A DNA stretch of 64,000 nt from CAVZRC01 sp963777695. GTDB lineage: Bacteria > Planctomycetota > Planctomycetia > Isosphaerales > Isosphaeraceae. The stretch is taken from positions 3,720,001 to 3,784,000 of the forward strand of contig CAVZRC010000003.1 in assembly GCA_963777695.1 (NCBI GenBank), read 5' to 3'. Below the pieces are notes generated by a model. That model had not been told where the DNA came from. It saw nothing but the letters and a program-made list of their open reading frames with translations, and did no database searches. Below, one piece after another: positions 28,243 to 37,989 of this stretch (the stretch's first letter is position 1; each line of letters starts with the position of its first letter). Both the position numbers and the translations under genes were made by a program.

Positions 28243-28314
28243 AGGCCGACGGACATCGACAAGGGGCTCGCGTCGGCCTGGCGATCGCCAAATCACAGCC
28301 GGAGTATCGGGACG

Positions 28315-29196
28315 ATGGGCCCCAAGGTCTATATCAGTGGCAAGCTGTACGAGAAGTCGGACGCCAAGATCAGCGTCTTCGATCACGGGCTGCTCTACGG
28401 CGACGGCGTCTTCGAGGGCATCCGCGCCTACTCGGGCCGCGTCTTCCGACTCCAGCAGCACGTCGACCGGCTCTATGAATCCGCCCAGGGGATCCACCTC
28501 CAGATCCCGATGGGCCGCGAGGAGATGGTCAATGCCATCCGCGAGACCCTCGCGTACAACAAGCTGATCGACGCCTACATCCGCGTCGTGGTCACGCGGG
28601 GCGCCGGCAGCCTCGGCCTGGACCCTCGCAAGACGACGGATCCCCAGGTCATCATCATCACCGATCATATCAGCCTCTACCCCGAGGAGCTCTACGACCA
28701 CGGCCTGAAGATCATCACCGCCGGGACGACGCGCAATCATCCGAATGCGGTCAATCCGCGGATCAAGTCGCTGAACTACCTCAACAACATCCTGGCCAAG
28801 ATCGAGGGCACACAGGCCGGCTGCCTGGAAGCGCTGATGCTCAACCACAAGGGCGAGCTGGCCGAGTGCACCGGCGACAACATCTTCGTGATCCAGCACG
28901 GCCAGATCCACACGCCCAGTGTGGATTCGGGCATCCTCGAGGGGATCACTCGCGAGGCGGTCATCGAGCTGGCTCGGGCGGCCGGATACGCGGTGATCGA
29001 GCGGACGATGGATCGACTCGACGTCTTCAAGGCCCAGGAGTGCTTCCTGACCGGCACCGCCGCCGAGTTGATCCCGGTGATCGAGTGCGACGGCCGCGTG
29101 ATCGGCTCGGGCCAACCGGGGCCGATCACCCGAGAGCTGCGTCGGCGCTTCCAGACCCTGGTCCGCGAGGAGCGCTCACCGGGCGACCCGACGTGA
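28315..29196 (+). CDS. ilvE: Branched-chain amino acid aminotransferase
   Basis: A 293-residue PLP enzyme of fold type IV that performs the last step of Leu, Ile and Val synthesis. Signatures: VFDHGLLYGDGVFEGIRAY, RGAGSLGLDP, NPRIKSLNYLNNILAKIE with the PLP Lys, and GELAECTGDNIF then FLTGTAAELIPV binding the cofactor phosphate. Length is typical. Its TGA overlaps the GTG start of the universal stress protein gene (GTGA), so the two are translationally coupled. Confidence 0.93.
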   Translation: MGPKVYISGKLYEKSDAKISVFDHGLLYGDGVFEGIRAYSGRVFRLQQHVDRLYESAQGIHLQIPMGREEMVNAIRETLAYNKLIDAYIRVVVTRGAGSLGLDPRKTTDPQVIIITDHISLYPEELYDHGLKIITAGTTRNHPNAVNPRIKSLNYLNNILAKIEGTQAGCLEALMLNHKGELAECTGDNIFVIQHGQIHTPSVDSGILEGITREAVIELARAAGYAVIERTMDRLDVFKAQECFLTGTAAELIPVIECDGRVIGSGQPGPITRELRRRFQTLVREERSPGDPT

Positions 29197-29678
29197 TCGA
29201 GATCCGTACTATCCTGGCCCCGGCCGACTTCAGCGCCCATTCGGAGGAGTCCGTCCGCTATGCGTGCGGGCTCGCCGCGCGGCTGGGCGCGGAGTTGCAC
29301 CTGGTCCACATCCTCTCCGAGGTTCTCCCCGCCGGGCCCGACCCGCTCCTGATGCCCGTCCTGCCGCCGGAATACTACAAGGAGAGCGAAGACCGGGCCC
29401 TCGAGTCGCTCGGCCGCCTGCTCGATCCCGCCTGGGGCACGCCGCGATCGGTCGTCACCCAGGTGCGATGGGGTAGCCCGGTCGAGTCCATGGTCTCGTA
29501 TGCCGCCGACCACCACATCGACCTGATCGTCATCGCCACCCACGGCCGGACCGGCCTGAGCCATGTCCTGCTGGGCTCGGTCGCCGAGCGGATCCTCCGC
29601 GAGGCCCCCTGCCCCGTCCTGACCATCCGCGACCATCATCGTGGGCCGGTGGTCCTCCAAGGCAATCCCGGCGGATAG
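29193..29678 (+). CDS. Universal stress protein (UspA family)
   Basis: A 161-residue cytosolic UspA-type protein starting at GTG (29193-29195) that overlaps the ilvE stop. It begins VIEIRTILAPADFSAHSEES, has LHLVHILSEV as the second strand, and ends with the ATP-binding pattern THGRTGLSHVLLGSVAERIL then EAPCPVLTIRD. The G-x2-G-x9-GS spacing indicates an ATP-binding member. UspA proteins protect cells in stress by unclear means; overlap with ilvE suggests shared expression. Confidence 0.9.
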   Translation: MIEIRTILAPADFSAHSEESVRYACGLAARLGAELHLVHILSEVLPAGPDPLLMPVLPPEYYKESEDRALESLGRLLDPAWGTPRSVVTQVRWGSPVESMVSYAADHHIDLIVIATHGRTGLSHVLLGSVAERILREAPCPVLTIRDHHRGPVVLQGNPGG

Positions 29679-29721
29679 CGTTCGGCGCGACCCGACGAAA
29701 GAAAGGCTCACGCGCATAACC

Positions 29722-30267
29722 ATGGCTGATCCTGAAATGTCTCGCCGCATCATTTTTCGGGGCTTGAAGATCGACCTGGCCTTGCAGCAGGTCGGGCTCC
29801 GCGACGGCACGGTCGCCGAGCGGGAAGTCGTGCTCCATCGGGGGGCCGTGGCCCTGGTGCCGATGGTCGACGAGCATCACGTCTGCCTGGTCCGGAATCG
29901 ACGTTATGCGATCGATCGGACGCTGCTGGAAGTGCCCGCCGGCACGATCGACCCCGACGAATTACCCGACCAGACCGCGGCGCGGGAACTGGTGGAGGAG
30001 ACGGGATATCACGCCGGGCGAATCCGTCGGATCCGGGACTGGTACGTCAGCCCGGGTGTGATAAATGAGAGGATGTATCTTTATCTGTGCGAGGATCTGA
30101 AGGCGGGGCCCGTCGATCATCAGCCCGACGAGGAGCTCCAGCCCGTCGTCGTCCCGTGGGAAGAGGCCATGGCCATGTCGGAAGACGGCCGGATCGAGGA
30201 TGCCAAGACGCTACTCGCCCTGATGATCTGCGATCGCCTCAGGCGGCGATCGTCATCCGGCGAGTAG
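29722..30267 (+). CDS. Nudix hydrolase (ADP-ribose pyrophosphatase-like)
   Basis: A 181-residue Nudix enzyme. The Nudix box is complete, GTIDPDELPDQTAARELVEE then TGY (about residues 74-96), with REx2EE binding Mg2+. YAIDRTLLEVPAGTID before the box, and VSPGVINERMYLYLCEDL after it, match the ADP-ribose/sugar-nucleotide pyrophosphatase branch. The ATG at 29722 precedes MADPEMSRRIIFRGLKIDL; a start in the previous gene is not likely. It is 43 bp after the universal stress gene on the same strand, possibly in one operon with ilvE. Confidence 0.9.
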   Translation: MADPEMSRRIIFRGLKIDLALQQVGLRDGTVAEREVVLHRGAVALVPMVDEHHVCLVRNRRYAIDRTLLEVPAGTIDPDELPDQTAARELVEETGYHAGRIRRIRDWYVSPGVINERMYLYLCEDLKAGPVDHQPDEELQPVVVPWEEAMAMSEDGRIEDAKTLLALMICDRLRRRSSSGE

Positions 30268-30274
30268 CCTTGCC

Positions 30275-31239
30275 TCACTGGCCGCCGTGGAAGGGCATCT
30301 TGGCCGGGACCAGGACGGCGTCTTGCACGTGGACGCCCGGCCTGGGCTGGTGGTTGTTGTTGAGGAAGATGTCGGGGTCGTGGGGCCCGCCGTTGCGGGT
30401 GCGGAACCAATGGACGCTGCCGTCGCCGAAGAGCACGTTCTGACCACGGCCCCCGTGGTTCGGGCTGTTGCCGTCCTTGATGGTCGTGAAATTCTCGTGG
30501 CTGGGCTGGTCGGCGATCACGGGGATACGCGAGGAATGGATCACCTCGAGCGGCCCGGGCCGGCCCGACGGATGGAGATATCCAACGTTATAGGCATAGT
30601 CCCAGCACATCATATGCTGGTACCGCGCCGGGTCGTTCCGACGGATGTGCTCGCTCTGGTCGAAGCTCACCAGCTCGGCGTTGGACCCGTGGAGGTGCTT
30701 GCCGTTGCAGGGGCAGTCCAGGAGCGACGCGTTGTCGAGCACGCCCGCCTCGTGGAGGATCGTCGCGAACGACCCCGCCGGGGCATCATCCCGGTTCGAC
30801 GGGGGATAGGGCAGGATCGGGTGCAACGATTCGTACTGGCCCAGGCTGTTGCCGAGCTGCTGGAGGTTGAAGAGGCATCCGGCCTGGTTCATCCGCTCGC
30901 GGAGCGCTGGATCGCCGGCAAGAGGGTGGCGACGCCGGCCAGGAAGATGCTCGCGGCCACGGCGAAATCGGCCCAACGGAACGGCACCCGGACCGGTGCA
31001 TAGTCCATGATCGACAGGGGCCGACGCCGGTTGCGGGCGACGAACGCCACGGTCCGCTGCGCCAGGTCGGGCGGATGCTCGAAGGGGGTTCCGTCGTCGA
31101 GCAGGCGGTTCATGGACTGCCGGAGTCGTTCGATCCGGTCCGACGGCTCGCCGCCGCCACGGAGCGATTGCTCGAGCCGATCGCGGTCGGCGCCGTCCAC
31201 CTGGCCCAGCACGAAATCGATCATCTCATCGGCTTTCAT
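30275..31239 (-). CDS. Membrane-anchored anti-sigma-like protein with DUF1559-like domain, frameshifted
   Basis: The start MKADEMIDFVLGQVDGADRD, 4 bp after the ECF sigma stop, gives a cytosolic helical domain and a membrane helix (FAVAASIFLAGVATLLPAI), as in an anti-sigma factor. That frame stops at 30889. The other frame resumes with RERMNQAGCLFNLQQLGNSL, the N-terminal region shape of a DUF1559-like extracytoplasmic domain, and ends with GQNVLFGDGSVHWF, the DG-x-V motif. Adding one base (C on the coding strand) near 30900 joins them as LPAIQRSRERMNQAGC. The joined protein of about 320 residues probably senses envelope state and restrains the sigma factor. Break may be an assembly indel. Confidence 0.7.
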
Positions 31240-31243
31240 GGCG

Positions 31244-31885
31244 TCACTCTTCCCCGATACGCTTGGCCGACCGCGCCATCTGCTGGAGCTTCTCGAGCGC
31301 GGCATGCAAGCGTGACTTCACGGTCCCCACCGGGATCTTCAGGATCTCGGCGATCTCGCGATACTTCAAGTCCTGGTGATAGGCCAGGATCAAGGTCTGG
31401 CGGAGTGCGTCTGGTAAGCGAGCGATACTCTCGCGGACCCACTGCTGCCGTTCGGCTTCCTGTAGCTCGGCCAGGGGTCCGGTGGATTCGCCCACGAGGA
31501 GATCGATCAGGTTCCCGGCATCCGACTCGCGACCGCCGCCGACCCGCTGATCGAGGCTCACCGTGGGATGCCGGCCGACTTTCCGCAGGGAGTCGACGGC
31601 CTGGTGGGTCGCGATGGCATACAGCCAGGGTCGGAACGGGCGGCCATCCTCGAACAATCCGCGCTTCAGATGGACCTGGAGGAACGTGTTCTGGAACACG
31701 TCTTCCGCCAGGCTGGGATCGCCCAGGTAGCGGGCCAGGTACCGGTACAACTCGCGTTCATACCGATGGACGAGCTCGGTGAAGACATCGGCGTGGCCCT
31801 CCTCGCGATAACGGCTCATCAACGTCTCGTCGGAGAGCTGGCCGAGGTCTTCCGCCGAATCAGATCCAATGGCCTTAACCATCAT
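31244..31885 (-). CDS. ECF-family RNA polymerase sigma factor
   Basis: A sigma-70 ECF protein of about 213 residues. Region 2: ELVHRYERELYRYLARYLGD and AEDVFQNTFLQVHLKRGLF then RPWLYAIATHQAVDSLRK. Region 4: LPDALRQTLILAYHQDLKYR and EIAEILKIPVGTVKSRLHAA, a clear helix-turn-helix. The start is uncertain: the ATG at 31885 (MMVKAIGSD) is used, with an in-frame ATG at 31990 and the frame open to 32029. The next gene, 4 bp downstream, is its probable membrane anti-sigma partner, so together they form a cell-surface signalling unit. Confidence 0.88.
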   Translation of the reverse strand: MMVKAIGSDSAEDLGQLSDETLMSRYREEGHADVFTELVHRYERELYRYLARYLGDPSLAEDVFQNTFLQVHLKRGLFEDGRPFRPWLYAIATHQAVDSLRKVGRHPTVSLDQRVGGGRESDAGNLIDLLVGESTGPLAELQEAERQQWVRESIARLPDALRQTLILAYHQDLKYREIAEILKIPVGTVKSRLHAALEKLQQMARSAKRIGEE

Positions 31886-32089
31886 ACGTACCGCCACGGC
31901 CAAAGGTTCGGGAAATCTGCCGGGGACCGTCGCCGTCGCATGCCTCGACCCGGGACGGGGATCGCACGCCCGGCTGTGGAGAGTCGCCATTCGTAACGTT
32001 AAGTCTAAAGCGATCTTCTGGCGAGTCAATCCCCCGCCTCGCCGCGTCTCGCCCGCGCCCGGTCGGTCGATCGTCGGACGCCCAAGTCT

Positions 32090-34164
32090 TCATCGGATCC
32101 ATCGCATCCGCTGGAGGTAGGGGATCAAGGGGAAGCGAAAGTCGGCACCGAATCGCCAGTTGGGCCAGACGGGCTTGAGGTGCGGCCAGTAGACGCAGAA
32201 CGCCTTGCCGATCAGCAAGGTCTCGGGGACCTCCCAACTGGCCCGCCCCGAGGCGTCCCACCCGCGATCCGGGCGGGCGGGATCGATCTGGTCGAGCTGG
32301 CCCCAGGCCCTCGCGTCGCTGCTCCAGGGGCTGTTGTCCCCCAGCATCAGGTAATGCCCCGGTGCGATCCGGAAATCCCGAGGGCGCGATGCGACAACAT
32401 GGCGAATCGTTCGGGATCCGACAACAATTCGAACAACGCCGAGGGCTCGGACCGTGCCGCCTCGCCGAGGTTGGCGAAGTCGGGCTCGGAGGGGTCCAGG
32501 GTGTAGTAGATGTCTCGCTTGAGGATCAGGTCGCCGATCGCGATCTCGGCGTTCCGCGAGGCGATCCGGGCGGGCTCGAGGTCGTCCTGCGTCGGCAAGT
32601 CGGGTTCGAGGCTGGTCGGATAGGAACGGCCTTCGCCGAACGGGAGGTCGCGATCGACCCAGAGCGTCAACCGGCCATCGACGTTGGCGAGGGTCAAGTC
32701 GTAGGTCCCCGGGCCGGCGACCCGAGTCGTCGCGGAGGTCCCCAGCGCGTCGTCCCCGTGGAACAGCCGCGCCTCTCCGGAGACGAGGTCGATCTCGCAT
32801 CGATTGGACACTCCGCCCTTGATCAATTCCAGTCGCAATCGGCCGGCGGGCTCGCGAACGGTCAGCTTGAGGGAGACCGTCAGGTCGCCGACCCAGTGCG
32901 GTTGGAGCCAGGACCGCGAGGACGGCCGCGGGTCCCGATGGTTGGGACCGAGGATCGCCCTGACCGCCTCGATGACTCCAACTTTCTCGGCCTCGGTCAG
33001 CTCGTGGGGAGGCCACAGGCCCTTGATCTGATCCCTGAGCTGGTCGATCTTCCTGGCTTTTTCGGTCAGGTGCTTCTCGTCGATGTCGACGATCTTTCTG
33101 GCATCGCCGTCGAACATGCGGAAGTGGAGCACGCGATCGACGGCAGCCACGACGATCAGGTACTCATCTTCGGTCGAGATGTCCCTCCCGTCGTGCTTCG
33201 AGGACGTCAATCGGACGTCCCACCCGCCCCGGCGATCCCAGGCCGTGAGGTCGGTGTTGTAAGAGAGGTAATCCGTGATCAGCGTCTTCCGGACGGGGCT
33301 CTCCGGCTGATGCCCGGGCCGGAACGATCTCCCGTCCTCGGGGCTGGGGACGATGTGCCGGTATCTCACCTCGGACCAGTCGGGCGAGGTAGGATCGGGG
33401 ACGAAGGTACCCGGCTCGGGTTCCGTCCAGTCGCGCAGCCCCTCGGCGGACCATCGAGCATAGGTTGACTCGCCTCCCAGCGATGCGGCGCGATGTCGAT
33501 CGTCGTAGACCATCATCTGCATCGCTTGCTGATGCTCCAGGGGGCGTAGCGCCCGCTCGAAATCGGCCGAGTCGTCCTGCGGCTTGACCCAGACGTCTCC
33601 CCCCTGGATTCGCAGCACCTCGTCGGGCATGCCCACCAGCCGCTTGATGTAACGGACCTCCGGCTTCTCCGGGAGCTTGAAGACGGCGACGTCCCACCGA
33701 TCGAGCCGGACCCGGCCGGCCTGGGGCAGGAAGGGGATCGAGACGCCATCCTTCATGACATAGATGCGATCGCCGGAGAAGCTCGGTGCGGCGTTAACGA
33801 CCGCCTCGAACCGGCAATTCTCGCACGTGGCCCAGTGGATTCGAGGGCCCTCGGCGGGCCCGTTGTCGTCCGAATCGACTTCCCGGTAGGCATTGACCGT
33901 ATAGACGTACCCGCACTCCGGGCAGGTAATTTCCTTGTGACGCCCCATCAAGGTCGGTGCCATGGAGCCGGTGGGGATTACGAACCCTTCGGCCTCGATG
34001 CTCCAGATCAGGAAGGCCAGGAACACGACCACGAACGACTCGATCGATTCGCGGTTGCTCTTCCGGGGGACTTTCCGCGCCGGCGCGACTACCGTCTCGG
34101 CCGGTGCCCCCGAAGCGGGTCGAGGTTCTGATTGGGTCCGTCGCGTCGCGTCCCGATCGTTCAT
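32090..34164 (-). CDS. lepB: Signal peptidase I, oversized, with zinc ribbon and large insert; frameshifted near the end
   Basis: Signal peptidase I of about 690 residues, against 200-350 usually. One membrane helix (FVVVFLAFLIWSIEAEGFVI) precedes the nucleophile Ser67 in PTGSMAPTLMG. The general base Lys174 is in RYIKRLVGMPDEVLRI. Between them a CPEC...CENC pair (Cys81, 84, 114, 117) looks like a zinc ribbon. A roughly 400-residue insert follows, including a beta-rich part (LTVSLKLTVREPAGRLRLEL), and the C-terminal box GHYLMLGDNSPWSSDARAWG is in another frame. A one-base shift near 32386 (at RFAMLSHR / PRDFRIAPGHYL) would rejoin it. The gene should be essential, so the shift is probably an assembly error. 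ATG at 34164 has AAGGTAGG upstream. Confidence 0.85.
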
Positions 34165-34690
34165 CGGCCTACCTTGGATCGTGGATATGCGGTTCATCGC
34201 CTCGATCGTCCCAGGATAACACAGCGGTGTCCGGACCTGAACCGGGCAGAGGCCGGCGGATTTCCCGACCGTCAGGCGGTCCACTCCGACCGCGGACCAT
34301 CGCGCAGGTTTACACTCGTAGGATCAATCTCGCCGGGTCGCCGTCACCGATCTCCAGGGTTGGAAAGGAGTTGGCGACGCGTCCGTTTTCTGATGGGTAA
34401 CCTATCAATGGCCCTTCTCCGCTTCGTGGGATGCGATCACATACCGCCTTTATTATTTAGAATGCCGCGCCTTTGCAAATTCATTAACGCTACGGCCGCG
34501 AAATTCCGGCTGTGCGCGTCCGAACTGCTTATGGAGAAAAACGATAGAAAAAGCCGAGGAATTCAAGATTTCCGCGCGGCGGACCACCACGGAGAGCTCT
34601 TTCGTCGCTCGCTGTTAAGTTCGCAGGCATTTGGGTTCTCCCGCACTATGGATATTCACGGTCGCCAACTCTCACAAGAATCCCCATCTT
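34165..34690. other. Intergenic region without a supported gene
   Basis: About 525 bp upstream of lepB. The part from 34430 to 34660 has lower GC, and frames on the plus strand (34132-34692) give a basic, low-complexity product without a ribosome-binding site. It may include the lepB promoter near 34165-34300; no repeat or RNA gene is visible. Confidence 0.35.
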
Positions 34691-35409
34691 GACGGGATTC
34701 TCGGTCGTTTGGGCCCAAAGTCGCACCATCCTCATCGCGCAACGCTTCGATGGCGTCGCCGCCCGACGTGGCGATCCGCATTTGATAGCCGGAAAGCGCC
34801 AGGATCATCGCCATCCCTGGGCCGTGTCCAGTTTGTCATCGACCACGAGCACCCGGAGGCGTCCCGGTGCCTCGATGGCGGGGCGTTGAGGCCGAGGGCT
34901 TCCAGCGCCAAAGCCGCCTCGGCGGGGAATCGTACGATAAATTCGCAGCCGGTGCCGGGTCCGTCACTGGTGGCGGAGATGGTGCCGCCGTGCATTTCGG
35001 TCAGTGTCTTGGCGACCGTCTGGCCGATTCCCGATCCGCCTTCCGAGCGAGCGAGCGGTCGGCCTGGGCAAACAGTTCGAAGAGGCGGGGGAGCATCTCG
35101 GGGGCGATGCCGATCCCGTTGTCGCGGACCCGGATGAGCACATGGCCTTCGTCCCCCGGCAGTGATCTGGATGCGTCCGCCGGGTGGAGTGTATTTGGCG
35201 GCGTTGGTCAGGATCTTCACGAGGATCTGCTCAATCCGGGTCGGGTCGGCTTGGAGGCGCAATCCCGTCGAGTTGAAGGAGAGGATCAGCTCGTGTTGTC
35301 TCTCGCTGACCAGGGGCTCCCTCACGGTGTCGATGATGCTCTCGGCGAATTCGAGAGAGTCCTTGGCCTTGCGGGGTTTACTGCTATTGATTTCGCTTAT
35401 AAATCTCAC
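34690..35409 (-). pseudogene. Relic of a hybrid histidine kinase (HATPase plus receiver)
   Basis: Fragments in different frames form a kinase in the right order. ADPTRIEQILVKILTNAAKY then TPPGGRIQIT is the N box of a HATPase. The G1 region appears only out of frame (VRDNGIGIAPEM-type text near 35050-35150). SEGGSGIGQTVAKTLTEMHG, GTISATSDGPGTGCEFIVRF are the G2 box and end. The beginning of a receiver domain (LRVLVVDDKLDTAQG, then SGYQMRIATSGGDAIEAL) is in another frame at 34690-34870. At least two frameshifts and missing N- and C-termini show genuine decay. The dimerisation domain lies beyond 35409 or is lost. Confidence 0.75.
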
Positions 35410-35639
35410 AATCGAGACAAATTAGGCATAATAATGCTTAGAAAAACAATCGTGGGGCGTTGGAACGTCCTGGCCGATGCGCATGGGCGGAGAAGGAGCG
35501 GAATGGCTGGCCCCATGCAGGCATAGGTCATGCCCATCCGCCCATTTCCCAGCAAATCCGCGACCGCATCGCAATGCTGCGAAACCTCACTTGTTCGTGG
35601 AATGAAGGTCAAGATTCCTCGTGGATATGGGCGTGCAAA

Positions 35640-35665
35640 CGCCCTGGGGATTGAGCCCCAGGGCG
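35640..35665. terminator. Hairpin with 10-bp perfect stem
   Basis: CGCCCTGGGG (35640-35649) and CCCCAGGGCG (35656-35665) pair perfectly around ATTGAG. A run of T (GGATTTTTC) occurs about 25 bases later on the plus strand. It lies about 50 bp downstream of the stop of the Gly-rich surface gene (minus strand) and may end its transcript. The remainder of 35410-35715 shows no gene. Confidence 0.6.
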
Positions 35666-35715
35666 ACTCGGCGTTTAACGGTGGATTTTTCGCAGACAGC
35701 CGTTGAATGAGGATG

Positions 35716-37989
35716 TCACTGCGTTATCGGACCAGCCACATCGTTGTCCAGCGTCGAGGCAAGGTTGCCGGTGATGGATGTGAAGTCGATAACGGCCGTG
35801 GCGACCGCGAAGATTCCGCCGCCGGAACCGATACTCAGGGGGTGAGCGGCGCCGTTTGTGCCTTGTGTCGCGACGCCGTTTGCCCCGCCAGGGCTACCCC
35901 CTTTGCCGGCGGTCGCAACTCCGCCCGAGCCCGGCGACCCTCCGGTGCCGGCCAGTGCCCGGTTCGATGTAATGAGATCAGTAGCCTTCGACTGCTTCGA
36001 CCCCTTGTGCGCGTGCAGCCGGGGGTTGATGACCAGATTCGCGGTGTTCGCGTTGTGAATGCCGCCGCCGATCCCGAAGCTGCCGAGACCACCGTCGCCT
36101 CCTTCACCACCGGTGGCGTTGCCGCCCGCACCGCCAGCGGTCGCATTGGCGCCAAAGCCGCCGGCCGCGGTCCCTCCGGCGCCTCCGGTGGCCCCATTTC
36201 CGATCTCGGCCACGTTTGACGTGAAGTTGACAGTGACGCCGATGAACGATGCCGTGCCGGCATTATCGAGGCCGCCGCCGTCGGCGTCGGCGGCGCCGCC
36301 CCCCTGACCGCCGGCGCCGCCGAATGCCGGTCCGCCGGCCCCTCCGGTGGCATTGAGCCCGGCGCCACCATCACCAGCTTGGGCATTCCCGCCACTGTTA
36401 CCTTCGCCGCCGCTGCCTCCGCGTGCGACGTTTGATGTGAAGGAGCTAAGGGGCGTTGTCCGGGAATGATTCGAAGGCTCGAAGAGTGCGGTGCCACCCG
36501 GGGAGTTGAATAGTCCGCCACCGAAACTCTCGCCGCCAAGACCGCCATCGCCGCCATGGCCGCCAAAGGTCGACCCACCGGCTCCGCCGTTTCCGCCGGT
36601 GCTTCCGCCGCCGTTTCCGCCCTGGAAACTAATGGCCAGGCCACCCGTGCCACCGCTGCCGCCTGGCTCTCCAAATGCTCCGTTCGATGCAATAGTCAGC
36701 CCGGTGGTATTCGTGAGCGTTGCACCGCCATCGTTGTAGACGCCGCCGCCCATCGCCGAGCCTGCCGTCCCGCCGCTCCCTCCGACTCCTCCCGCAGCGG
36801 TTCCTCCGGTGGCCCCGGCATCGCTGCCGCTACCGTTGCCGCCACGCGAGCCGATGGCTTCGCCGCCGTTGCCGCCGCCGCCGCCCAGGCCGCCGACGGC
36901 GACGTTCGAGGCGATTGTGGATGGGGTGCCCGAGAAGGCTGTCGTACCGAGGTTGTAGAGGCCGCCACCGTCCGCGAATGCGCCATTCCCGCCAAAGCCG
37001 GCCTTGCCTCCGAAGGCTGCTCCGCCCAGTCCGGTGCTCCCGCCCGAGTCAACGCCACCATTTCCGCCGCTTGCCAGACCTCCGTTGCCGCCGCGACCGC
37101 CATTTCCGCCGGTCGCGGAGTTCGTGGAGATGATGGAACCAACGATTGATAGCTTGGCGCCCAGAGCGTTAAGAAGTCCGCCGCCCAGTCCGATGCCGCC
37201 CGCACCGCCGGTGCCGCCGTTGCCACCGGATCCTGTTTGGCCGTTGACGCCGGCTGCGCCGATCGCCCCACTCCCGACGCCGCCGTCCCCGCCGTTTCCG
37301 CCATTTCCACCGAGTGCCAGATTTGAGCTGATTGTGCTTTTCACAAGGCTCAACGAGCCGGCGGCATTGAAAATTCCGCCGCCTTCGGCCAGACCCCCGG
37401 CTGTACCAGCGGCGCCGTTCCCGCCAGTAGCGCCGCCGTTCGAGCCGTCCGCCCCATTTTCGCCTGCGGCCCCCCGAGCGTCGTTGTTGACGATTCGCAC
37501 CGAGGAAAGCGTCAGCTGGCCCCCGGAGTTCAAGATGCCTGCGCCCTGGGCCGCCAGTCCGTGCTGGATGGTCAGCTTCGAGATCGTGACCTTACCGCTG
37601 AGCACTTGAAAGACGCGGTCGAGGTTGTTGCCATCAACGACGGTGCCGGTTGGACCCTGGCCTTGGATCGTAATATTTCCCTTGAGGTCGAGGTCGCCGC
37701 TCGTGCTGGCATCTTCATTGGCGCCCGGAATCGTGAGTGTGAAGGTTCCAGTGGGCACGATGATCCTGCTGGAACCGCCATGGGCGTCGGCCGCCATGAT
37801 AGCGGACCGCAGTGAGATGTGTCCCGACGCGTCCTTGCCGGTCTTCAGGCTGACCGCCAGCGTATCGAGGGTTGTGTTCACCTTGAAGGTTGAGAGCTGC
37901 AGGCGTTGCTCGAGTGCTTCCAGGCTCGGGCAATTCCGAGTGGTCGTACGCTTCTTGGCACCTGTGCGATCGGAGTGAAGAAGTGACAT
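35716..37989 (-). CDS. Gly/Ala-rich PE_PGRS-like surface protein with planctomycete extracellular motif
   Basis: A 757-residue secreted protein. After a basic start, SLEALEQRLQLSTFKVNTTL holds the planctomycete sorting motif. Residues about 40-190 form a right-handed beta-helix/choice-of-anchor region with LDLKGNITIQGQGPTGTVVD and VTISKLTIQHGL, as in CSLREA/pectate-lyase-like adhesins. From about 190 to the end the chain is built of GG-x-GG-x-GG runs (GGNGGNGGDGG, GGTGGAGG) broken by regular beta-helix units such as GGGIFNAAGSLSLVKSTISSN. The ATG at 37989 has GGAAAGG upstream; an extra 25 residues in frame upstream are unlikely. Probably an adhesin or matrix component. Confidence 0.8.
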   Translation of the reverse strand: MSLLHSDRTGAKKRTTTRNCPSLEALEQRLQLSTFKVNTTLDTLAVSLKTGKDASGHISLRSAIMAADAHGGSSRIIVPTGTFTLTIPGANEDASTSGDLDLKGNITIQGQGPTGTVVDGNNLDRVFQVLSGKVTISKLTIQHGLAAQGAGILNSGGQLTLSSVRIVNNDARGAAGENGADGSNGGATGGNGAAGTAGGLAEGGGIFNAAGSLSLVKSTISSNLALGGNGGNGGDGGVGSGAIGAAGVNGQTGSGGNGGTGGAGGIGLGGGLLNALGAKLSIVGSIISTNSATGGNGGRGGNGGLASGGNGGVDSGGSTGLGGAAFGGKAGFGGNGAFADGGGLYNLGTTAFSGTPSTIASNVAVGGLGGGGGNGGEAIGSRGGNGSGSDAGATGGTAAGGVGGSGGTAGSAMGGGVYNDGGATLTNTTGLTIASNGAFGEPGGSGGTGGLAISFQGGNGGGSTGGNGGAGGSTFGGHGGDGGLGGESFGGGLFNSPGGTALFEPSNHSRTTPLSSFTSNVARGGSGGEGNSGGNAQAGDGGAGLNATGGAGGPAFGGAGGQGGGAADADGGGLDNAGTASFIGVTVNFTSNVAEIGNGATGGAGGTAAGGFGANATAGGAGGNATGGEGGDGGLGSFGIGGGIHNANTANLVINPRLHAHKGSKQSKATDLITSNRALAGTGGSPGSGGVATAGKGGSPGGANGVATQGTNGAAHPLSIGSGGGIFAVATAVIDFTSITGNLASTLDNDVAGPITQ

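Noticed and set aside
34132..34692. A 186-codon frame on the plus strand upstream of lepB
   Set aside because: Begins inside lepB in antisense and runs through AT-rich intergenic DNA; no domain.
36491..37609. Proline-rich frames on the plus strand opposite the Gly-rich protein
   Set aside because: Mirror of the Gly-repeat codons (GGC/CCG); not independent genes.
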